Counted from the stretch's first letter, positions 1 to 9,166 are shown. The stretch is DNA of 64,000 nt from Hyphomicrobium sp. LHD-15 (GCF_031157355.1 NZ_JAVIFT010000002.1:730501-794500), one strand, 5' to 3'. The notes: generated by a model from the letters alone, not told the origin. Numbers and translations are program-made.

Positions 1-247
1 CAGCGTGAGCGACGAGCACCTGGTGCAGCTTTCCTTCGAGATTGTTCGTCCAGAAATCGAGGAAGCTCTTGAGCTTCGGAAAGCGTGGATGGAGGTCGTA
101 CTCCTGCCAGATGTAGCTCTGCATCAATGAAGGATGATCGGGCAGGCGGTAGATGATTTCGGCGGTGGTCAAGCTATAGCCCGCAAGCATGCGGACAAAA
201 TCAGTGTCGGCGGTGCTCAAGGTCGGCTCCCGGGTTGCCAGGTTCAC
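1..247 (-). CDS. usg: Usg family protein, partial (3' end outside window)
   Basis: The minus strand reads an open frame that runs off the left edge. The visible protein contains AGYSLTTAEIIYRLPDHPS, then QEYDLHPRFPKLKSFLDFW and LEGKLHQVLVAHA. These match what I know of the Usg family, short alphaproteobacterial proteins of about 85-95 residues first named from a gene linked to tryptophan operons; the biochemical role is unknown. About 82 codons are present, so only the last few residues are missing. The start is uncertain: GTG at 247 is used here, a TTG at 220 is in frame, and there is no clear ribosome binding site. It is divergent from the MarC family gene. Confidence 0.75.
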   Translation of the reverse strand, partial: MNLATREPTLSTADTDFVRMLAGYSLTTAEIIYRLPDHPSLMQSYIWQEYDLHPRFPKLKSFLDFWTNNLEGKLHQVLVAHA

Positions 248-395
248 CGGAATAGTGTACGGCAAGCGCGGAAATTTTCAATATTCATATGTTTATTCAA
301 TTACTTAGCAGCAGTCATGACGTATTGCTAACAAGCTGCCTAGTGCAATTGCATCGCTCGGGTAGACTTGCCCGATCCGTAATCGGACTCCCGAG

Positions 396-1034
396 ATGCT
401 TGCCGCGGCGCTGACCAGCTTCACGACCTTTTTCGCGACCATCGGGCCGATCGAGGCCGCGGTGCTGTTTGCGACACTGACGCCTCAGATGGCGGAAGCG
501 GAGCGGCGGCGGATCGCGGTGCGTGCCACCCTCATCGCGGCGGTGATTCTCTTCTCTTCGACTCTCGCTGGCGGTCCGCTGCTGAGGCAACTCGGCGTTT
601 CCATTCCGGCGCTGCAGACGGCCGGGGGAATCATTCTGCTCATGATCGGGCTCGACATGGTGTTTGCGCGTCCCACGAGTGCGTTCAAGTTGACCCCTTC
701 GGAAGGGGTGGAGGCGCAACGCAAAGATGACGTAGCCGTGTTTCCGCTGGCCACGCCTCTGCTCGCCGGTCCTGGCGCGATGAGTGCCGGCATTCTGCTG
801 GCCGCCAACGCACATGGCGATGCCGTCGCGCTTTCCATGACACTTGTGGCCCTGACAACGGTCATGGCGCTTACGTTCGTCCTTCTGCTTGTTGCGCATG
901 ATCTCTCACGCTTTATCGGCGTGACGGCGCAGAGGGTTCTGATGCGGGTGTTCGGTATCCTGCTGGCGGCGATCGCGGTGCAGGCGCTGTTCAACGGCAT
1001 CGGTGCAAGCGGGCTGATCGCCTCCCGCGCCTAG
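396..1034 (+). CDS. MarC family integral membrane protein
   Basis: A 212-residue hydrophobic protein with about six predicted membrane segments. The N-terminal stretch TTFFATIGPIEAAVLFATLT and the central PLATPLLAGPGAMSAGILLA are typical of the MarC/YchE family, where a polar loop with a PLA-x-P-x-L-x-GPGA motif sits between membrane helices. The family was once linked to antibiotic resistance, but that role was withdrawn and the substrate is unknown. ATG at 396 is the first in-frame start. The gene stands alone between the divergent Usg gene and the flagellar operon and shows no link to motility other than position. Confidence 0.85.
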   Translation: MLAAALTSFTTFFATIGPIEAAVLFATLTPQMAEAERRRIAVRATLIAAVILFSSTLAGGPLLRQLGVSIPALQTAGGIILLMIGLDMVFARPTSAFKLTPSEGVEAQRKDDVAVFPLATPLLAGPGAMSAGILLAANAHGDAVALSMTLVALTTVMALTFVLLLVAHDLSRFIGVTAQRVLMRVFGILLAAIAVQALFNGIGASGLIASRA

Positions 1035-1070
1035 AGATCAAACGCTCCCCTAGGTGTTAACACTTTCTGC

Positions 1071-1089
1071 GGCCGAGTCTTTCTCGGCC
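1071..1089 (+). other. Perfect hairpin before the flagellar operon
   Basis: GGCCGAG and CTCGGCC pair perfectly across a five-base loop between the MarC family gene and flgB. No run of T follows, so it is not a standard intrinsic terminator. It may end marC transcription weakly or form part of the flgB leader. Confidence 0.4.
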
Positions 1090-1177
1090 GGGTCCGAGGT
1101 CGTGCGCAAGGCGATCACAAGGTTCGGACAAGATTGTCGCCCTACAACCGATGGAGGGTCAGGCGAGGCGCGCGCTC

Positions 1178-1558
1178 ATGGATTCCATCAATTTCTTCTC
1201 GGTCGCATCTCAGCAAAACCGCTGGCTGTCCGTGCGTCAGTCCGTGGTTGCGCAAAACATCGCGAACGCGAATACGCCCGGCTACAAGGCGCTCGACGTC
1301 GAGCCGTTCGAGGCGGTGCTGAATTCCTCCGGTATCGAGATGCGCAAGACGCAGTCGAACCATATGACCCCCACCAGCGGCACCGGAAGCGATGCCGAGA
1401 CGGAAGAAGCCGCAAAGTGGCAAGTGGTTCACTCGGGAAACAGCGTCAGCCTCGAAGAGCAGATGCTGAAGTCCGGTGAGGTTGCCGGCTCTTATGCGCG
1501 CAACACCAGCGTCATGAAGACTCTTCATCGCATGCTGCTGGCTGCTTCGCGGGGATAA
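1178..1558 (+). CDS. flgB: Flagellar proximal rod protein FlgB
   Basis: FlgB builds the proximal rod that crosses the periplasm and is exported by the flagellar type III apparatus. The N-terminal motif VVAQNIANANTPGYKALDVE is the rod/hook signature, and the C-terminal part (SVSLEEQMLKSGEVAGSYAR) forms the matching helix. The product is 126 residues, normal for FlgB. An upstream ATG at 1151 is in frame, but ATG 1178 is preferred because GAGG lies about ten bases before it and the protein then begins with the family-typical MDSINFFSVASQQNRW. This is the first gene of a ten-gene operon reaching fliP; flgC follows after three bases. Confidence 0.93.
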   Translation: MDSINFFSVASQQNRWLSVRQSVVAQNIANANTPGYKALDVEPFEAVLNSSGIEMRKTQSNHMTPTSGTGSDAETEEAAKWQVVHSGNSVSLEEQMLKSGEVAGSYARNTSVMKTLHRMLLAASRG

Positions 1559-1561
1559 GCC

Positions 1562-1981
1562 ATGGCCGATCCGATGCAAGTTGCGATCAAGGTGGCCGCC
1601 TCGGGGCTCGAGGCGCAGTCGCGTCGCATGCTCGTGGTTTCGGAGAACCTTGCCAACGCTTCGTCGACCGGCAGCACGCCCGGCGCAAATCCCTATACGC
1701 GCCAGACCGTCAGCTTCGAATCGGCGCTCGACGATGTTTCGGGCGCAAACCTGGTTCAGGTCGACCGCGTCGATACGGACAAGAAGCCCTATCGCATCGA
1801 ATACGATCCGAGCCATCCGGCTGCCGACGAGCAAGGCAATGTCAAGCTGCCGAACGTCGACATGCTCGTCGAGCTGGCCGACATGCGGGAAACGAACCGC
1901 TCTTATGAGGCCAACCTCCAGGTGGTCAAGCAGGCGCGGTCTCTGATCTCGATGACCATCGATCTTCTCAGGAGCTCATGA
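1562..1981 (+). CDS. flgC: Flagellar proximal rod protein FlgC
   Basis: Rod protein of 139 residues. The N-terminal [20 protein letters not shown] and the PYTRQTV motif are characteristic of FlgC, and the C-terminal [18 protein letters not shown] is the conserved rod-family helix. It is exported without a cleaved signal peptide and polymerises with FlgB, FlgF and FlgG. It starts three bases after flgB and its TGA overlaps the fliE start by four bases, so the three genes are probably translationally coupled. Confidence 0.95.
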   Translation: MADPMQVAIKVAASGLEAQSRRMLVVSENLANASSTGSTPGANPYTRQTVSFESALDDVSGANLVQVDRVDTDKKPYRIEYDPSHPAADEQGNVKLPNVDMLVELADMRETNRSYEANLQVVKQARSLISMTIDLLRSS

Positions 1982-2319
1982 TGCTGGACGGCGTCGGTAA
2001 GCTTTCTCCGTTTGGAACGCCGGGCACCGGCACTGCGCAGGGGCTCGCGCAGCCGACGCCCGTCACGGGTACGCCGAATGCGGTCAAGACCGAGGCGCTG
2101 CCCACGGATTTCGGAACCGTGCTCGGGCAGATGACGCTCGATGCCATCAGCACACTCAAGACCGGCGAGCAGACCGCGATCGCGGGCGTGCGCGGGCAAG
2201 CTACGACGCAGCAGGTGGTCGAGGCCGTGATGGCTTCCGAGCAGACGCTGCAGGCCGGCATCGCGATCCGCGACAAGGTCGTTTCCGCCTATCTCGAAAT
2301 CAGCCGCATGACGATCTAG
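1978..2319 (+). CDS. fliE: Flagellar hook-basal body protein FliE
   Basis: A 113-residue protein that joins the MS ring to the rod. The C-terminal half ([20 protein letters not shown] followed by [16 protein letters not shown]) is the conserved FliE segment; the first 45 residues are a variable Pro/Thr/Gly-rich tail. The start codon overlaps the flgC stop in ATGA. Two ATG codons lie in tandem at 1978 and 1981; either could be used. FliE is normally exported first and opens rod assembly, consistent with its place beside flgB and flgC. Confidence 0.92.
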   Translation: MMLDGVGKLSPFGTPGTGTAQGLAQPTPVTGTPNAVKTEALPTDFGTVLGQMTLDAISTLKTGEQTAIAGVRGQATTQQVVEAVMASEQTLQAGIAIRDKVVSAYLEISRMTI

Positions 2320-2341
2320 CGACGCAAAACAGGGCAAGTTC

Positions 2342-3130
2342 ATGAGAGCGCTTTCCATTGCTGCGACGGGTATGAATGCGCAGCAGACAAACCTGGAGGT
2401 GATCGCGAACAATATCGCGAACATCAACACCACCGGTTTCAAACGGGCGCGAGCCGAATTCACGGACCTCCTCTACCAGGCAGAGCGGGCGGTGGGTGCG
2501 CCGGCGCGCGGAGGCGGGGCAAACGTGCCGGAAGGCGCCTATGTCGGCCTCGGTGTTCGGACGGCCGCGGTTCGAAATCTGCATGAGCAAGGCTCGCTCG
2601 TGCAGACGGGCAACAAGCTGGACGTTGCTATCAACGGACGCGGCTGGTTTCAGATTACGGGCGGGGACGGCGAGACGTTCTATACGCGCGACGGTGCCTT
2701 CAACAAGAACGACCAGGGCCAGATCGTAACCCTCGACGGTTACGAGGTGCAGCCCACGATGACGGTTCCGCAGGACGCGACCGATATCACGATCAACGAA
2801 AGCGGCGAGATCTACGTCACGGTCCCCGGACAGAACGAGCCGCAGCTGCTTGGCCAGCTGACGCTTGCCTCGTTCGTGAATGACGCGGGTCTCGAGCCGA
2901 TGGGCGGCAATCTTTACAAGCAGACGCAAGCATCCGGCGATCCCGTTACCGGTGTGCCGACGGATCCCGGCTTCGGAAAAATCCATCAGCAGTATCTTGA
3001 GAACTCGAACGTTGATGCTGTGAAGGAAATCACCAACCTGATTGCCGCGCAGCGCGCTTACGAGATGAACTCGAAGGTCATTCAGACCGTCGATGCGATG
3101 TACGGCACTGTCGCCAACAACATGCGTTGA
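2342..3130 (+). CDS. flgG: Flagellar distal rod protein FlgG
   Basis: FlgG forms the distal rod that passes through the P and L rings. The 262-residue product has the usual length. The N-terminal motif [20 protein letters not shown] and the C-terminal [20 protein letters not shown] with [19 protein letters not shown] are the two coiled-coil ends of the rod/hook family, enclosing a middle domain of about 150 residues. The longer FlgG-specific N-terminal segment is present, which argues against FlgF. It lies 22 bases after fliE and is followed by flgA. Confidence 0.96.
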   Translation: MRALSIAATGMNAQQTNLEVIANNIANINTTGFKRARAEFTDLLYQAERAVGAPARGGGANVPEGAYVGLGVRTAAVRNLHEQGSLVQTGNKLDVAINGRGWFQITGGDGETFYTRDGAFNKNDQGQIVTLDGYEVQPTMTVPQDATDITINESGEIYVTVPGQNEPQLLGQLTLASFVNDAGLEPMGGNLYKQTQASGDPVTGVPTDPGFGKIHQQYLENSNVDAVKEITNLIAAQRAYEMNSKVIQTVDAMYGTVANNMR

Positions 3131-3154
3131 GTCGCGAGAGGAGCGGTGACGATC

Positions 3155-3649
3155 ATGGCTGAGGCAATCCGCTCCGTTTATCGCCGGTTCGCGGCGATGA
3201 CGGGCACGGCTCTGGTGGCCGCGGGTGTCCTCGCGGCATCGCTCGGTTCCTCAGCTGTTGCAGCCGATTTCGTGCTGCCGGTTCCGCGCGTCACGATCTA
3301 TCCGGGCGACGCGATCAACGACGCCATGCTTATCGAGCAGGAATTCCGCGGTGCGGATGTGAAAGGTTACGCGGTTTCGCGCGACATGCTGGTCGGAAAG
3401 GTTTCGCGCCAGACGTTGCTGCCGAACCGCCCTATCGCGCAGACCGCGATCCGCGAGCCGTTCGCCATCAAGCAGGGCGAGCCGGCCGTCGTGGTGTTCA
3501 TTTCGGGTGGGCTCGTGATTTCGGGAACAGCCATCCCCCTTCAGGCGGGTGCCGCTGGTGAAATCATCAGCCTGCGCAACACGGAGAGCGGCACGACGAT
3601 CCGCGGCAAGGTGCAGGCCGACGGTACGGTGCGGGTAGGGATGCAATGA
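3155..3649 (+). CDS. flgA: Flagellar P-ring assembly chaperone FlgA
   Basis: Periplasmic chaperone that helps FlgI polymerise into the P ring. An N-terminal hydrophobic segment ending in SSAVAAD is a probable signal peptide. The mature part is one SAF-type domain (PRVTIYPGDAINDAMLIEQE through GYAVSRDMLVGKVSRQTLLP), followed by the C-terminal FlgA domain with the conserved IRGKVQADGTVRV. At about 164 residues it is a short single-SAF form, common in alphaproteobacteria. A GTG at 3146 is in frame, but ATG 3155 is better spaced from the GAGAGGAG at 3135-3142. The stop overlaps flgI by four bases, fitting the FlgA-FlgI partnership. Confidence 0.9.
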   Translation: MAEAIRSVYRRFAAMTGTALVAAGVLAASLGSSAVAADFVLPVPRVTIYPGDAINDAMLIEQEFRGADVKGYAVSRDMLVGKVSRQTLLPNRPIAQTAIREPFAIKQGEPAVVVFISGGLVISGTAIPLQAGAAGEIISLRNTESGTTIRGKVQADGTVRVGMQ

Positions 3650-4758
3650 TGAGAGCGCTCGCGCTTATCGCTCTCGCTCTTCTGGCCAGCCTGCCCGCGA
3701 ATGCGGGCGGAAGCTCGGGTGTGCGCATCAAGGACATCACCGCGATCCAGGGTGTGCGCGCCAATCAGCTCATCGGATACGGTCTCGTCGTGGGTCTCAA
3801 CGGTACCGGCGACAGCTTGCGCAATTCGCCGTTCACCGCGCAGTCCCTGCAGTCGATGCTCGATCAGATGGGCGTCAATATCCGAAACGCCAATTCACGC
3901 ACACGCAATATCGCCGCCGTTCTGGTGACCGCCGATCTGCCTCCGTTCGCGGGGGCGGGATCGCGGATCGACGTTACGGTGTCTTCGCTCGGTGATGCGA
4001 CGTCTCTCGCCGGCGGTTCGCTGGTCATGACGCCACTTAACGGCGCGGATCAGGCGATCTATGCGGTTGCGCAGGGTCCGGTTGCCGTCAGCGGCTTCTC
4101 GGCGCAGGGGCGGGCCGAGTCCGTCAGCCAGAACGTGCCGACGACGGGGCGAATTCCCAACGGCGCATTGGTCGAGCGCGAAGTCTCGGGCTCGCTCGAC
4201 GACGAGGCGACGCTGGTTCTGGAGCTGCGCAACCCGGATTTCAGCACCTCTGTGCGCATCGCGGATGCGATCAATACCTATACGTCGCAGAAGTACGGGC
4301 AGCGTACGGCGCGCGAGCAGGATTTGCGCAGTGTCGTGCTGCAGCGGCCCCCACGCGTTGGTGCGGCGCGCTTCCTGGCTGAGATCGGCGAACTCGTGAC
4401 GGAGGCGGATGGCCCCGCCCGCGTCGTGATCGACGAACGGACCGGAACTGTGGTGATCGGGCGCGAGGTTCAGATCGCAACGGTTGCCGTCTCGCATGGC
4501 AGCCTCACGGTTCGTATCACAGAAAGCGCGAAGGTCTCGCAGCCGGAGCCGTTCTCAGACGGGCAGACGGTGGTGGTTCCGGAGAGCTTCGTCTCCGTCA
4601 ACCAGGAAGGCGCAAACCTCGCCATCATGGGTGGAACAAATCTCGAAACGCTGGTTCGGGGACTCAACATGATGGGTCTGAAGCCAACAGGGATCATCGC
4701 CATTCTGCAGGCGATCAAGACGTCGGGGGCTCTGCAAGCGGAGCTGGTCGTGCAATGA
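3646..4758 (+). CDS. flgI: Flagellar P-ring protein FlgI
   Basis: FlgI is secreted by Sec and forms the P ring around the rod in the peptidoglycan layer. The 370-residue product begins with a clear signal peptide (ALIALALLASLPANA). The family motif GVRANQLIGYGLVVGLNGTG follows, with SPFTAQSLQSMLDQMGVN after it. The C-terminal segment TLVRGLNMMGLKPTGIIAIL is also typical. The start overlaps the flgA stop and the stop overlaps motE, so this is the middle of a tightly coupled flgA-flgI-motE group. Confidence 0.97.
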   Translation: MMRALALIALALLASLPANAGGSSGVRIKDITAIQGVRANQLIGYGLVVGLNGTGDSLRNSPFTAQSLQSMLDQMGVNIRNANSRTRNIAAVLVTADLPPFAGAGSRIDVTVSSLGDATSLAGGSLVMTPLNGADQAIYAVAQGPVAVSGFSAQGRAESVSQNVPTTGRIPNGALVEREVSGSLDDEATLVLELRNPDFSTSVRIADAINTYTSQKYGQRTAREQDLRSVVLQRPPRVGAARFLAEIGELVTEADGPARVVIDERTGTVVIGREVQIATVAVSHGSLTVRITESAKVSQPEPFSDGQTVVVPESFVSVNQEGANLAIMGGTNLETLVRGLNMMGLKPTGIIAILQAIKTSGALQAELVVQ

Positions 4759-5798
4759 CGTGGGCGCGCGAAATCGTCGAAAACCTTGAACGCGGTGGCG
4801 GGCCGAGATTTGCTGTTTGCCTAGCTGTGGCGGGACTCATGCTTGGGTTTTCTACGCCAAGTGCCGCGCAGCAGGGGTGGGTGCCGACCGTCGCGACGGC
4901 GCCCGGCGGCAGTTTCCATACGCCGCCCGCGGCCGGAAACCGGATGTCGTCGCAGATCGACCCGCGCTACTTCCCCTCCCGCACTTCTCCGCCCGCGCAA
5001 GTTCGCAATCCACTGCCGCAAGGCGCCTGGTCGCCAATCATAACGGGCGGAATCCCCGAGCCGATGCCGGCGGAGCCCAAAGTCATCACAACGCCGACTG
5101 AAGTGACGCAGGACCGCGTCGTGCCTCCGCTTCAGCCGTTGACGCCGATCCGTCCGCTTACGGCTCCGAAAGCGGTGGCTTCTGCGGAAGGCATGCAGAA
5201 TTCCAAGGCCGCACAGGGCGCCAATCCAGCCCCGGTTCAGTCGGATGCTGCTGCGCCGGCGGCAGAAGACGACAGCAACGCATTGTTCAAAAAGCCCGGT
5301 CCGCTCGATACGCCGCCGCCGAATGCGACCGCAGCGCAACAGTACTGTTTCAATACCGTCGATACCGCGGCCGATGCGCGTTTCGCGTGGCAGGCCAAGA
5401 AAATCAAGGAAATGGAGGCGGCTCTCGACAAGCGGGCCCAGCAACTCGAAGCCAAGACCGAGGAATACAAACTGTGGCTTCAGCGGCGGGATGAATTCTC
5501 ACGTAAGGCCCACGAAAAGCTGGTGGGGTTTTATTCGCGGATGCGTCCTGATGCGGCGGCGGTGCAACTTGCGACGCTCGACGAGGAAATGGCCGCTGCC
5601 GTGGTGACCAAGCTCGAGACGAAAGTGGCAAGCCAGATCATGGGTGAAATGAACCCGGAGCGTGCCGCCAAGATCGCGACGATCATCTCGGGTGCCGCGA
5701 AAATTCCGCCCGATCGGAGGCGTGCCACCGGTCAGTCCGAAGGCGCACCGCCCGGTCCTCCAGATGGGGCAACCCAGCCGGAGCAGCCACGATCATGA
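4755..5798 (+). CDS. motE: MotE-like periplasmic chaperone of the motility protein MotC
   Basis: A 347-residue protein in the position of rhizobial motE, between flgI and flgH. In Sinorhizobium MotE is a disulfide-linked periplasmic dimer that stabilises MotC. Here a signal-like segment (residues about 19-38) precedes a long Pro/Ala-rich region (40-195), a single cysteine in the mature part (Cys198), a coiled coil (about 210-255), and a C-terminal domain with SRMRPDAAAVQLATLDEEMA that resembles the MgtE N-terminal fold. The Pro-rich region makes it longer than the classic protein. MotC is encoded about 9 kb downstream. The assignment rests on synteny, the cysteine plus coiled coil, and the C-terminal domain. 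Confidence 0.8.
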   Translation: MTWAREIVENLERGGGPRFAVCLAVAGLMLGFSTPSAAQQGWVPTVATAPGGSFHTPPAAGNRMSSQIDPRYFPSRTSPPAQVRNPLPQGAWSPIITGGIPEPMPAEPKVITTPTEVTQDRVVPPLQPLTPIRPLTAPKAVASAEGMQNSKAAQGANPAPVQSDAAAPAAEDDSNALFKKPGPLDTPPPNATAAQQYCFNTVDTAADARFAWQAKKIKEMEAALDKRAQQLEAKTEEYKLWLQRRDEFSRKAHEKLVGFYSRMRPDAAAVQLATLDEEMAAAVVTKLETKVASQIMGEMNPERAAKIATIISGAAKIPPDRRRATGQSEGAPPGPPDGATQPEQPRS

Positions 5799-5809
5799 CG
5801 AGGTGAGCC

Positions 5810-6568
5810 ATGACGACGACTTGTCTTTGGCCTAAGCCGGTGCCGTCGAGGCTACCGGCCTTCGTCATTGTTGCGTTGACGCTTGCGGCGGGCGGGTGCG
5901 CCAACAAGATTGAAGATTTCGGACGGCAACCGGAGCTAAGCGCGGTCGGTGCGGGCTTGCTCGCGGACAGGGTTCCGCTTCCGGCCGAGCCTGTGCCGCA
6001 GCCTTCCTATCGCCCCGGCAATTCGATCTGGCAGGACGCGAGCGCGGATCTGTTCCGGGATCCGCGCGCGCGCAAGATCGGCGATGTCGTTACGGTCAAG
6101 ATCGCGATCAAGGACAAGGCCAGGCTCGACAACAACTCCAAACGCTCGCGGGATTCCAAGAGCTCGCTCAAGCCCAAGATCGGCTACGATCTACAGACCT
6201 CCGGTGGTCTCAATCATTCGGGCGATATGAGCGTCGACGTCGAGGCGGAAGGCGAGACCTCGACCGATAGCAAGGGCGGCATCACCCGCTCGGAGAGCAT
6301 CGAGCTGCTTATCGCCGCCGTCGTGACCGGCGTGCTTCCGAACGGGAACCTCATCATCAGCGGCAGCCAGGAGGTTCGCGTCAACTTCGAGGTTCGCGAG
6401 CTCAGTGTTGCCGGTATCGTCAGGCCGCGCGACATCTCGACGGAGAACGCGGTCGAGTACGACAAGATCGCGGAAGCGCGGATCTCCTATGGCGGGCGCG
6501 GCCGGATCACCGAGGTGCAGCAGCCCGCGGTCGGCCAGCAGCTGTTCGACCTTCTCACGCCGTTCTGA
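5810..6568 (+). CDS. flgH: Flagellar L-ring lipoprotein FlgH
   Basis: FlgH is an outer-membrane lipoprotein that forms the L ring. The 252-residue product has a lipobox, LAAGGC, with the lipidated cysteine at residue 30. The downstream motif SIWQDASADLFRDPRARKIG and the segment NLIISGSQEVRVNFEVRELS are hallmarks of the family, as is the C-terminal AEARISYGGRGRITEVQQPA. The ribosome binding site GAGGTGA is well placed before ATG 5810. It sits 11 bases after motE and just before fliL in the basal-body operon. Confidence 0.96.
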   Translation: MTTTCLWPKPVPSRLPAFVIVALTLAAGGCANKIEDFGRQPELSAVGAGLLADRVPLPAEPVPQPSYRPGNSIWQDASADLFRDPRARKIGDVVTVKIAIKDKARLDNNSKRSRDSKSSLKPKIGYDLQTSGGLNHSGDMSVDVEAEGETSTDSKGGITRSESIELLIAAVVTGVLPNGNLIISGSQEVRVNFEVRELSVAGIVRPRDISTENAVEYDKIAEARISYGGRGRITEVQQPAVGQQLFDLLTPF

Positions 6569-6579
6569 GGAGCGCTTCA

Positions 6580-7071
6580 GTGGCGAAGGACGACGGTAAG
6601 GACAAAAAGGGTGGAGGCGGTCTGGTTGGGCTGATCGTCGTGACCTTGGTCGCCCTTGGCTTCGGTGCCGGCTTCGGTTTTTTTCTGGACGGGCAGATCA
6701 AGGGCTCGGCCGAGACCAAATCGGCGGGTAAGGAGAAGGATGCTCCAGCGCCGGAAGCGGCGAGCCCGACTGTTTCGGCATCGAGCAAGATCGTCGCAAT
6801 GGCGCCTATCGTCACCAACCTTGCACAGCCGAACGATATCTGGATCCGGATCGAAGCCTCGATCCTGGTGGACGGCATGGTGCAAGGAGGAGACGCGCTG
6901 GCGGCTCAACTTTCCGAGGACATCGTCGCTTATCTCAGAACCGCGGCGCTTGCCCAATTCGAAGGGCCGAGCGGCTTTCAGAATCTTCGCGAGGATCTGA
7001 TGGATCGGGCGACCATTCGTGACCGCCAGCACATCAAGGACATCATCATTCACGGGGTCGTTCTGGAATGA
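6580..7071 (+). CDS. fliL: Flagellar basal-body associated protein FliL
   Basis: FliL is a single-pass inner-membrane protein that sits with the stator units and affects torque. The 163-residue product has a Lys/Gly-rich cytoplasmic N-terminus, one membrane helix at about residues 15-36, a linker, and a periplasmic domain with NDIWIRIEASILVDG and REDLMDRATIRDRQHIKDII. The start is GTG at 6580 with GGAG upstream. The gene ends four bases inside fliP, a pairing common in alphaproteobacterial flagellar operons. Confidence 0.9.
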   Translation: MAKDDGKDKKGGGGLVGLIVVTLVALGFGAGFGFFLDGQIKGSAETKSAGKEKDAPAPEAASPTVSASSKIVAMAPIVTNLAQPNDIWIRIEASILVDGMVQGGDALAAQLSEDIVAYLRTAALAQFEGPSGFQNLREDLMDRATIRDRQHIKDIIIHGVVLE

Positions 7072-7805
7072 GACGAGTCGTCCTGCTTTCCCTGTTCCTG
7101 GTGCTCATTCCCGGCGTAGCCATGGCTCAGGCGCTGAATTTCGAAGGGCTGCTGCCGGCGGGCGAGCAGACAGTTACCGGTCGCATGGTGCAGATCATTC
7201 TGATGATCACCATGCTTTCGGTGGCGCCGGGTCTCCTGATGATGGTGACATGCTTTACCCGGTTCGTAATCGTGCTGTCTCTGCTGCGTACGGGGCTCGG
7301 CCTTCAGACGACGCCGGCCAACATGATCCTCGTCAGTCTTGCGCTGTTCATGACGTTCTATGTCATGGCGCCTACCTTCGATCGGGCCTGGCAGAATGGG
7401 CTCAAGCCGTTTGCGGAGAACAAGATCACCGAGGAGGAGGCGTACGTTCAGATCACGCAGCCGCTGCGTGAGTTCATGCGTGCCAACGTCAGGCCAAAAG
7501 ACCTGGAGCTTTTCGAGGATCTCGCGCAGGAGAGGTTCGGCGCCCGGCCGGCGGATGCGGAGGTCGAGCTTCGCGTGCTGATCCCGGCTTTCATGATTTC
7601 AGAGCTCAGGCGCGGCTTCGAGATGGGCTTCCTGGTGGTGTTGCCGTTTCTCGTCATCGACCTCATCGTGGCGACGCTGACCATGTCGATGGGCATGATG
7701 ATGCTGCCACCGACGGTCATGAGTCTTCCCTTTAAAGTGCTGTTCTTCGTGCTGATCGACGGATGGAATCTCTTGATCGGTGGGCTTGTCAGATCGTTCC
7801 CGTGA
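7068..7805 (+). CDS. fliP: Flagellar type III export gate protein FliP
   Basis: FliP is part of the FliP-FliQ-FliR gate through which rod, hook and filament proteins pass. The 245-residue product has a signal peptide (ending GVAMAQ), then several membrane helices. Family signatures are RFVIVLSLLRTGLGLQTTPA, the large periplasmic loop, and IPAFMISELRRGFEMGFLVV with LTMSMGMMMLPP. It is the last gene of the flgB-fliP operon; fliQ and fliR are not in the window. The next gene, a flagellin, begins after 174 bases and probably has its own promoter. Confidence 0.97.
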   Translation: MRRVVLLSLFLVLIPGVAMAQALNFEGLLPAGEQTVTGRMVQIILMITMLSVAPGLLMMVTCFTRFVIVLSLLRTGLGLQTTPANMILVSLALFMTFYVMAPTFDRAWQNGLKPFAENKITEEEAYVQITQPLREFMRANVRPKDLELFEDLAQERFGARPADAEVELRVLIPAFMISELRRGFEMGFLVVLPFLVIDLIVATLTMSMGMMMLPPTVMSLPFKVLFFVLIDGWNLLIGGLVRSFP

Positions 7806-7844
7806 GGCAACGGCGAGAATTTTACGTAGGGAGGCAAGTCCCCA

Positions 7845-7859
7845 TTAACCGTGGATCAA
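7845..7859 (+). promoter_or_regulatory. Candidate CtrA-type site before flagellin 1
   Basis: The sequence TTAA-N7-TCAA occurs 120 bases before the first flagellin start. It matches seven of eight positions of the TTAA-N7-TTAA element bound by the cell-cycle regulator CtrA in alphaproteobacteria. A similar site precedes the second flagellin. This is a motif match only; such short motifs arise by chance. Confidence 0.3.
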
Positions 7860-7979
7860 TACCTCCGCGCTATATCTATCTTCAGTGGCAGATTGGGTTC
7901 GGGGGAAAGGCCCTAAGCACGGTGCCGCGTGTAAAACGGCCGTAGTCGCGGTCTGAGTGGTGAGCGTAAGGGTAGTAAC

Positions 7980-8903
7980 ATGAGTAGCATCAATACGAAC
8001 ATCGCGGCGATGACCGCGTTGCAGGCGTTGAATAAAACTAACGCCGATGTGCTGAACACACAGAACCGGATTTCCACAGGTCTGCGCGTTGCGAGCGCGT
8101 CCGACAACGCCGCGTATTGGTCGATTGCTACCACTATGCGTTCCGACCGCGAGTCGATTTCCACGGTTTCCGACGCTCTCGGTCTCGGCGCCGCAACGGT
8201 TGATATCGCGTCGAAGGCGCTCGAAACATCGGTTGATGTTGCAAGCCAGATCAAATCGAAGCTCCTTGCTGCACGCTCGCCCGGCGTCGATCGCGGAAAG
8301 ATCCAGGCCGAGATCGAACAGCTTCAGTCCTCGCTGCAGGACACCGTCAATGGCGCTACTTTCTCAGGCCAGAATTGGCTCGCCGTCGACTCGACCGGCA
8401 CGACAAGCCGCACCCTCGTCTCCTCATTTTCACGGGATGCAGCTGGTGATATTTCGATCGGCACCATCTCGGTGGATGTCGGCGCGACAGGCTCGATGAT
8501 GATCGATACGTCGGGTGGCGGCGCCGGTGTGCTCGATTCCGATCGCACGGTCACGAGCGGCGGTACATATACCATTCTGACCCTCGACATCAGCACGCTC
8601 ACGGATGACACCGCTGATCTGGCGGATCTCGAGGACTATATCGCTGGCGTCGATGATGCGATCAGCTCGATTACCGGTGCGGCGACCGATCTTGGTGCCG
8701 TCAAGACGCGAATCAATCTGCAGAAGGATTTCGCCGACAGCTTGATGGATGCCATCGATACGGGTATCGGCACGCTCGTCGATGCGGATATGAACGAGGA
8801 ATCGACGCGCCTCCAGGCTCTCCAGGTTCGCCAGCAGCTCGGTGTCCAGGCTCTCAGCCTGGCCAACCAGTCGGCTCAGTCGATCCTGTCGCTGTTCCGG
8901 TAA
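7980..8903 (+). CDS. Flagellin, first of three tandem copies
   Basis: A 307-residue filament protein. Both conserved ends are present: an N-terminal D0/D1 region with SINTNIAAMTALQALNKTN and DNAAYWSIATTMRSD, and a C-terminal region with ADMNEESTRLQALQVRQQLG ending in ANQSAQSILSLFR. The middle (about residues 130-210) is short, so the outer D2/D3 domains are minimal, as in many alphaproteobacteria. It has no signal peptide because it is exported by the flagellar apparatus. AAGGG precedes the ATG. It is closely related to the two following copies, most closely to the second, and is followed at once by a strong terminator, so it is probably a single-gene transcript. Confidence 0.96.
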   Translation: MSSINTNIAAMTALQALNKTNADVLNTQNRISTGLRVASASDNAAYWSIATTMRSDRESISTVSDALGLGAATVDIASKALETSVDVASQIKSKLLAARSPGVDRGKIQAEIEQLQSSLQDTVNGATFSGQNWLAVDSTGTTSRTLVSSFSRDAAGDISIGTISVDVGATGSMMIDTSGGGAGVLDSDRTVTSGGTYTILTLDISTLTDDTADLADLEDYIAGVDDAISSITGAATDLGAVKTRINLQKDFADSLMDAIDTGIGTLVDADMNEESTRLQALQVRQQLGVQALSLANQSAQSILSLFR

Positions 8904-8959
8904 ACGCGAGCGTCTTCGCGCCCCGTACGCCGCCGTTTCCTTACAGTCCCCTTCCGGAA

Positions 8960-8994
8960 AGCCGCACCTCAACGAGGTGCGGCTTTTCTTTTTT
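8960..8994 (+). terminator. Intrinsic terminator after flagellin 1
   Basis: AGCCGCACCTC pairs perfectly with GAGGTGCGGCT across a three-base loop and is followed by TTTTCTTTTTT. It separates flagellin 1 from flagellin 2. Confidence 0.92.
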
Positions 8995-9166
8995 GCATTT
9001 TTCATCCGGCAGGCCGAGCCTTTGCGCTCCCAAAGGGGTCTCGGGATCCGGCTTAATATTCAAAATCTTACATCTTGATTCGTGTCCCCCGACCTAGCTT
9101 GCGCGGGGCTGTTCCTGTGGGCTCTTTGTGCCAGTTTGGGCCGATCTGGTGATTTTGAGGCACGAT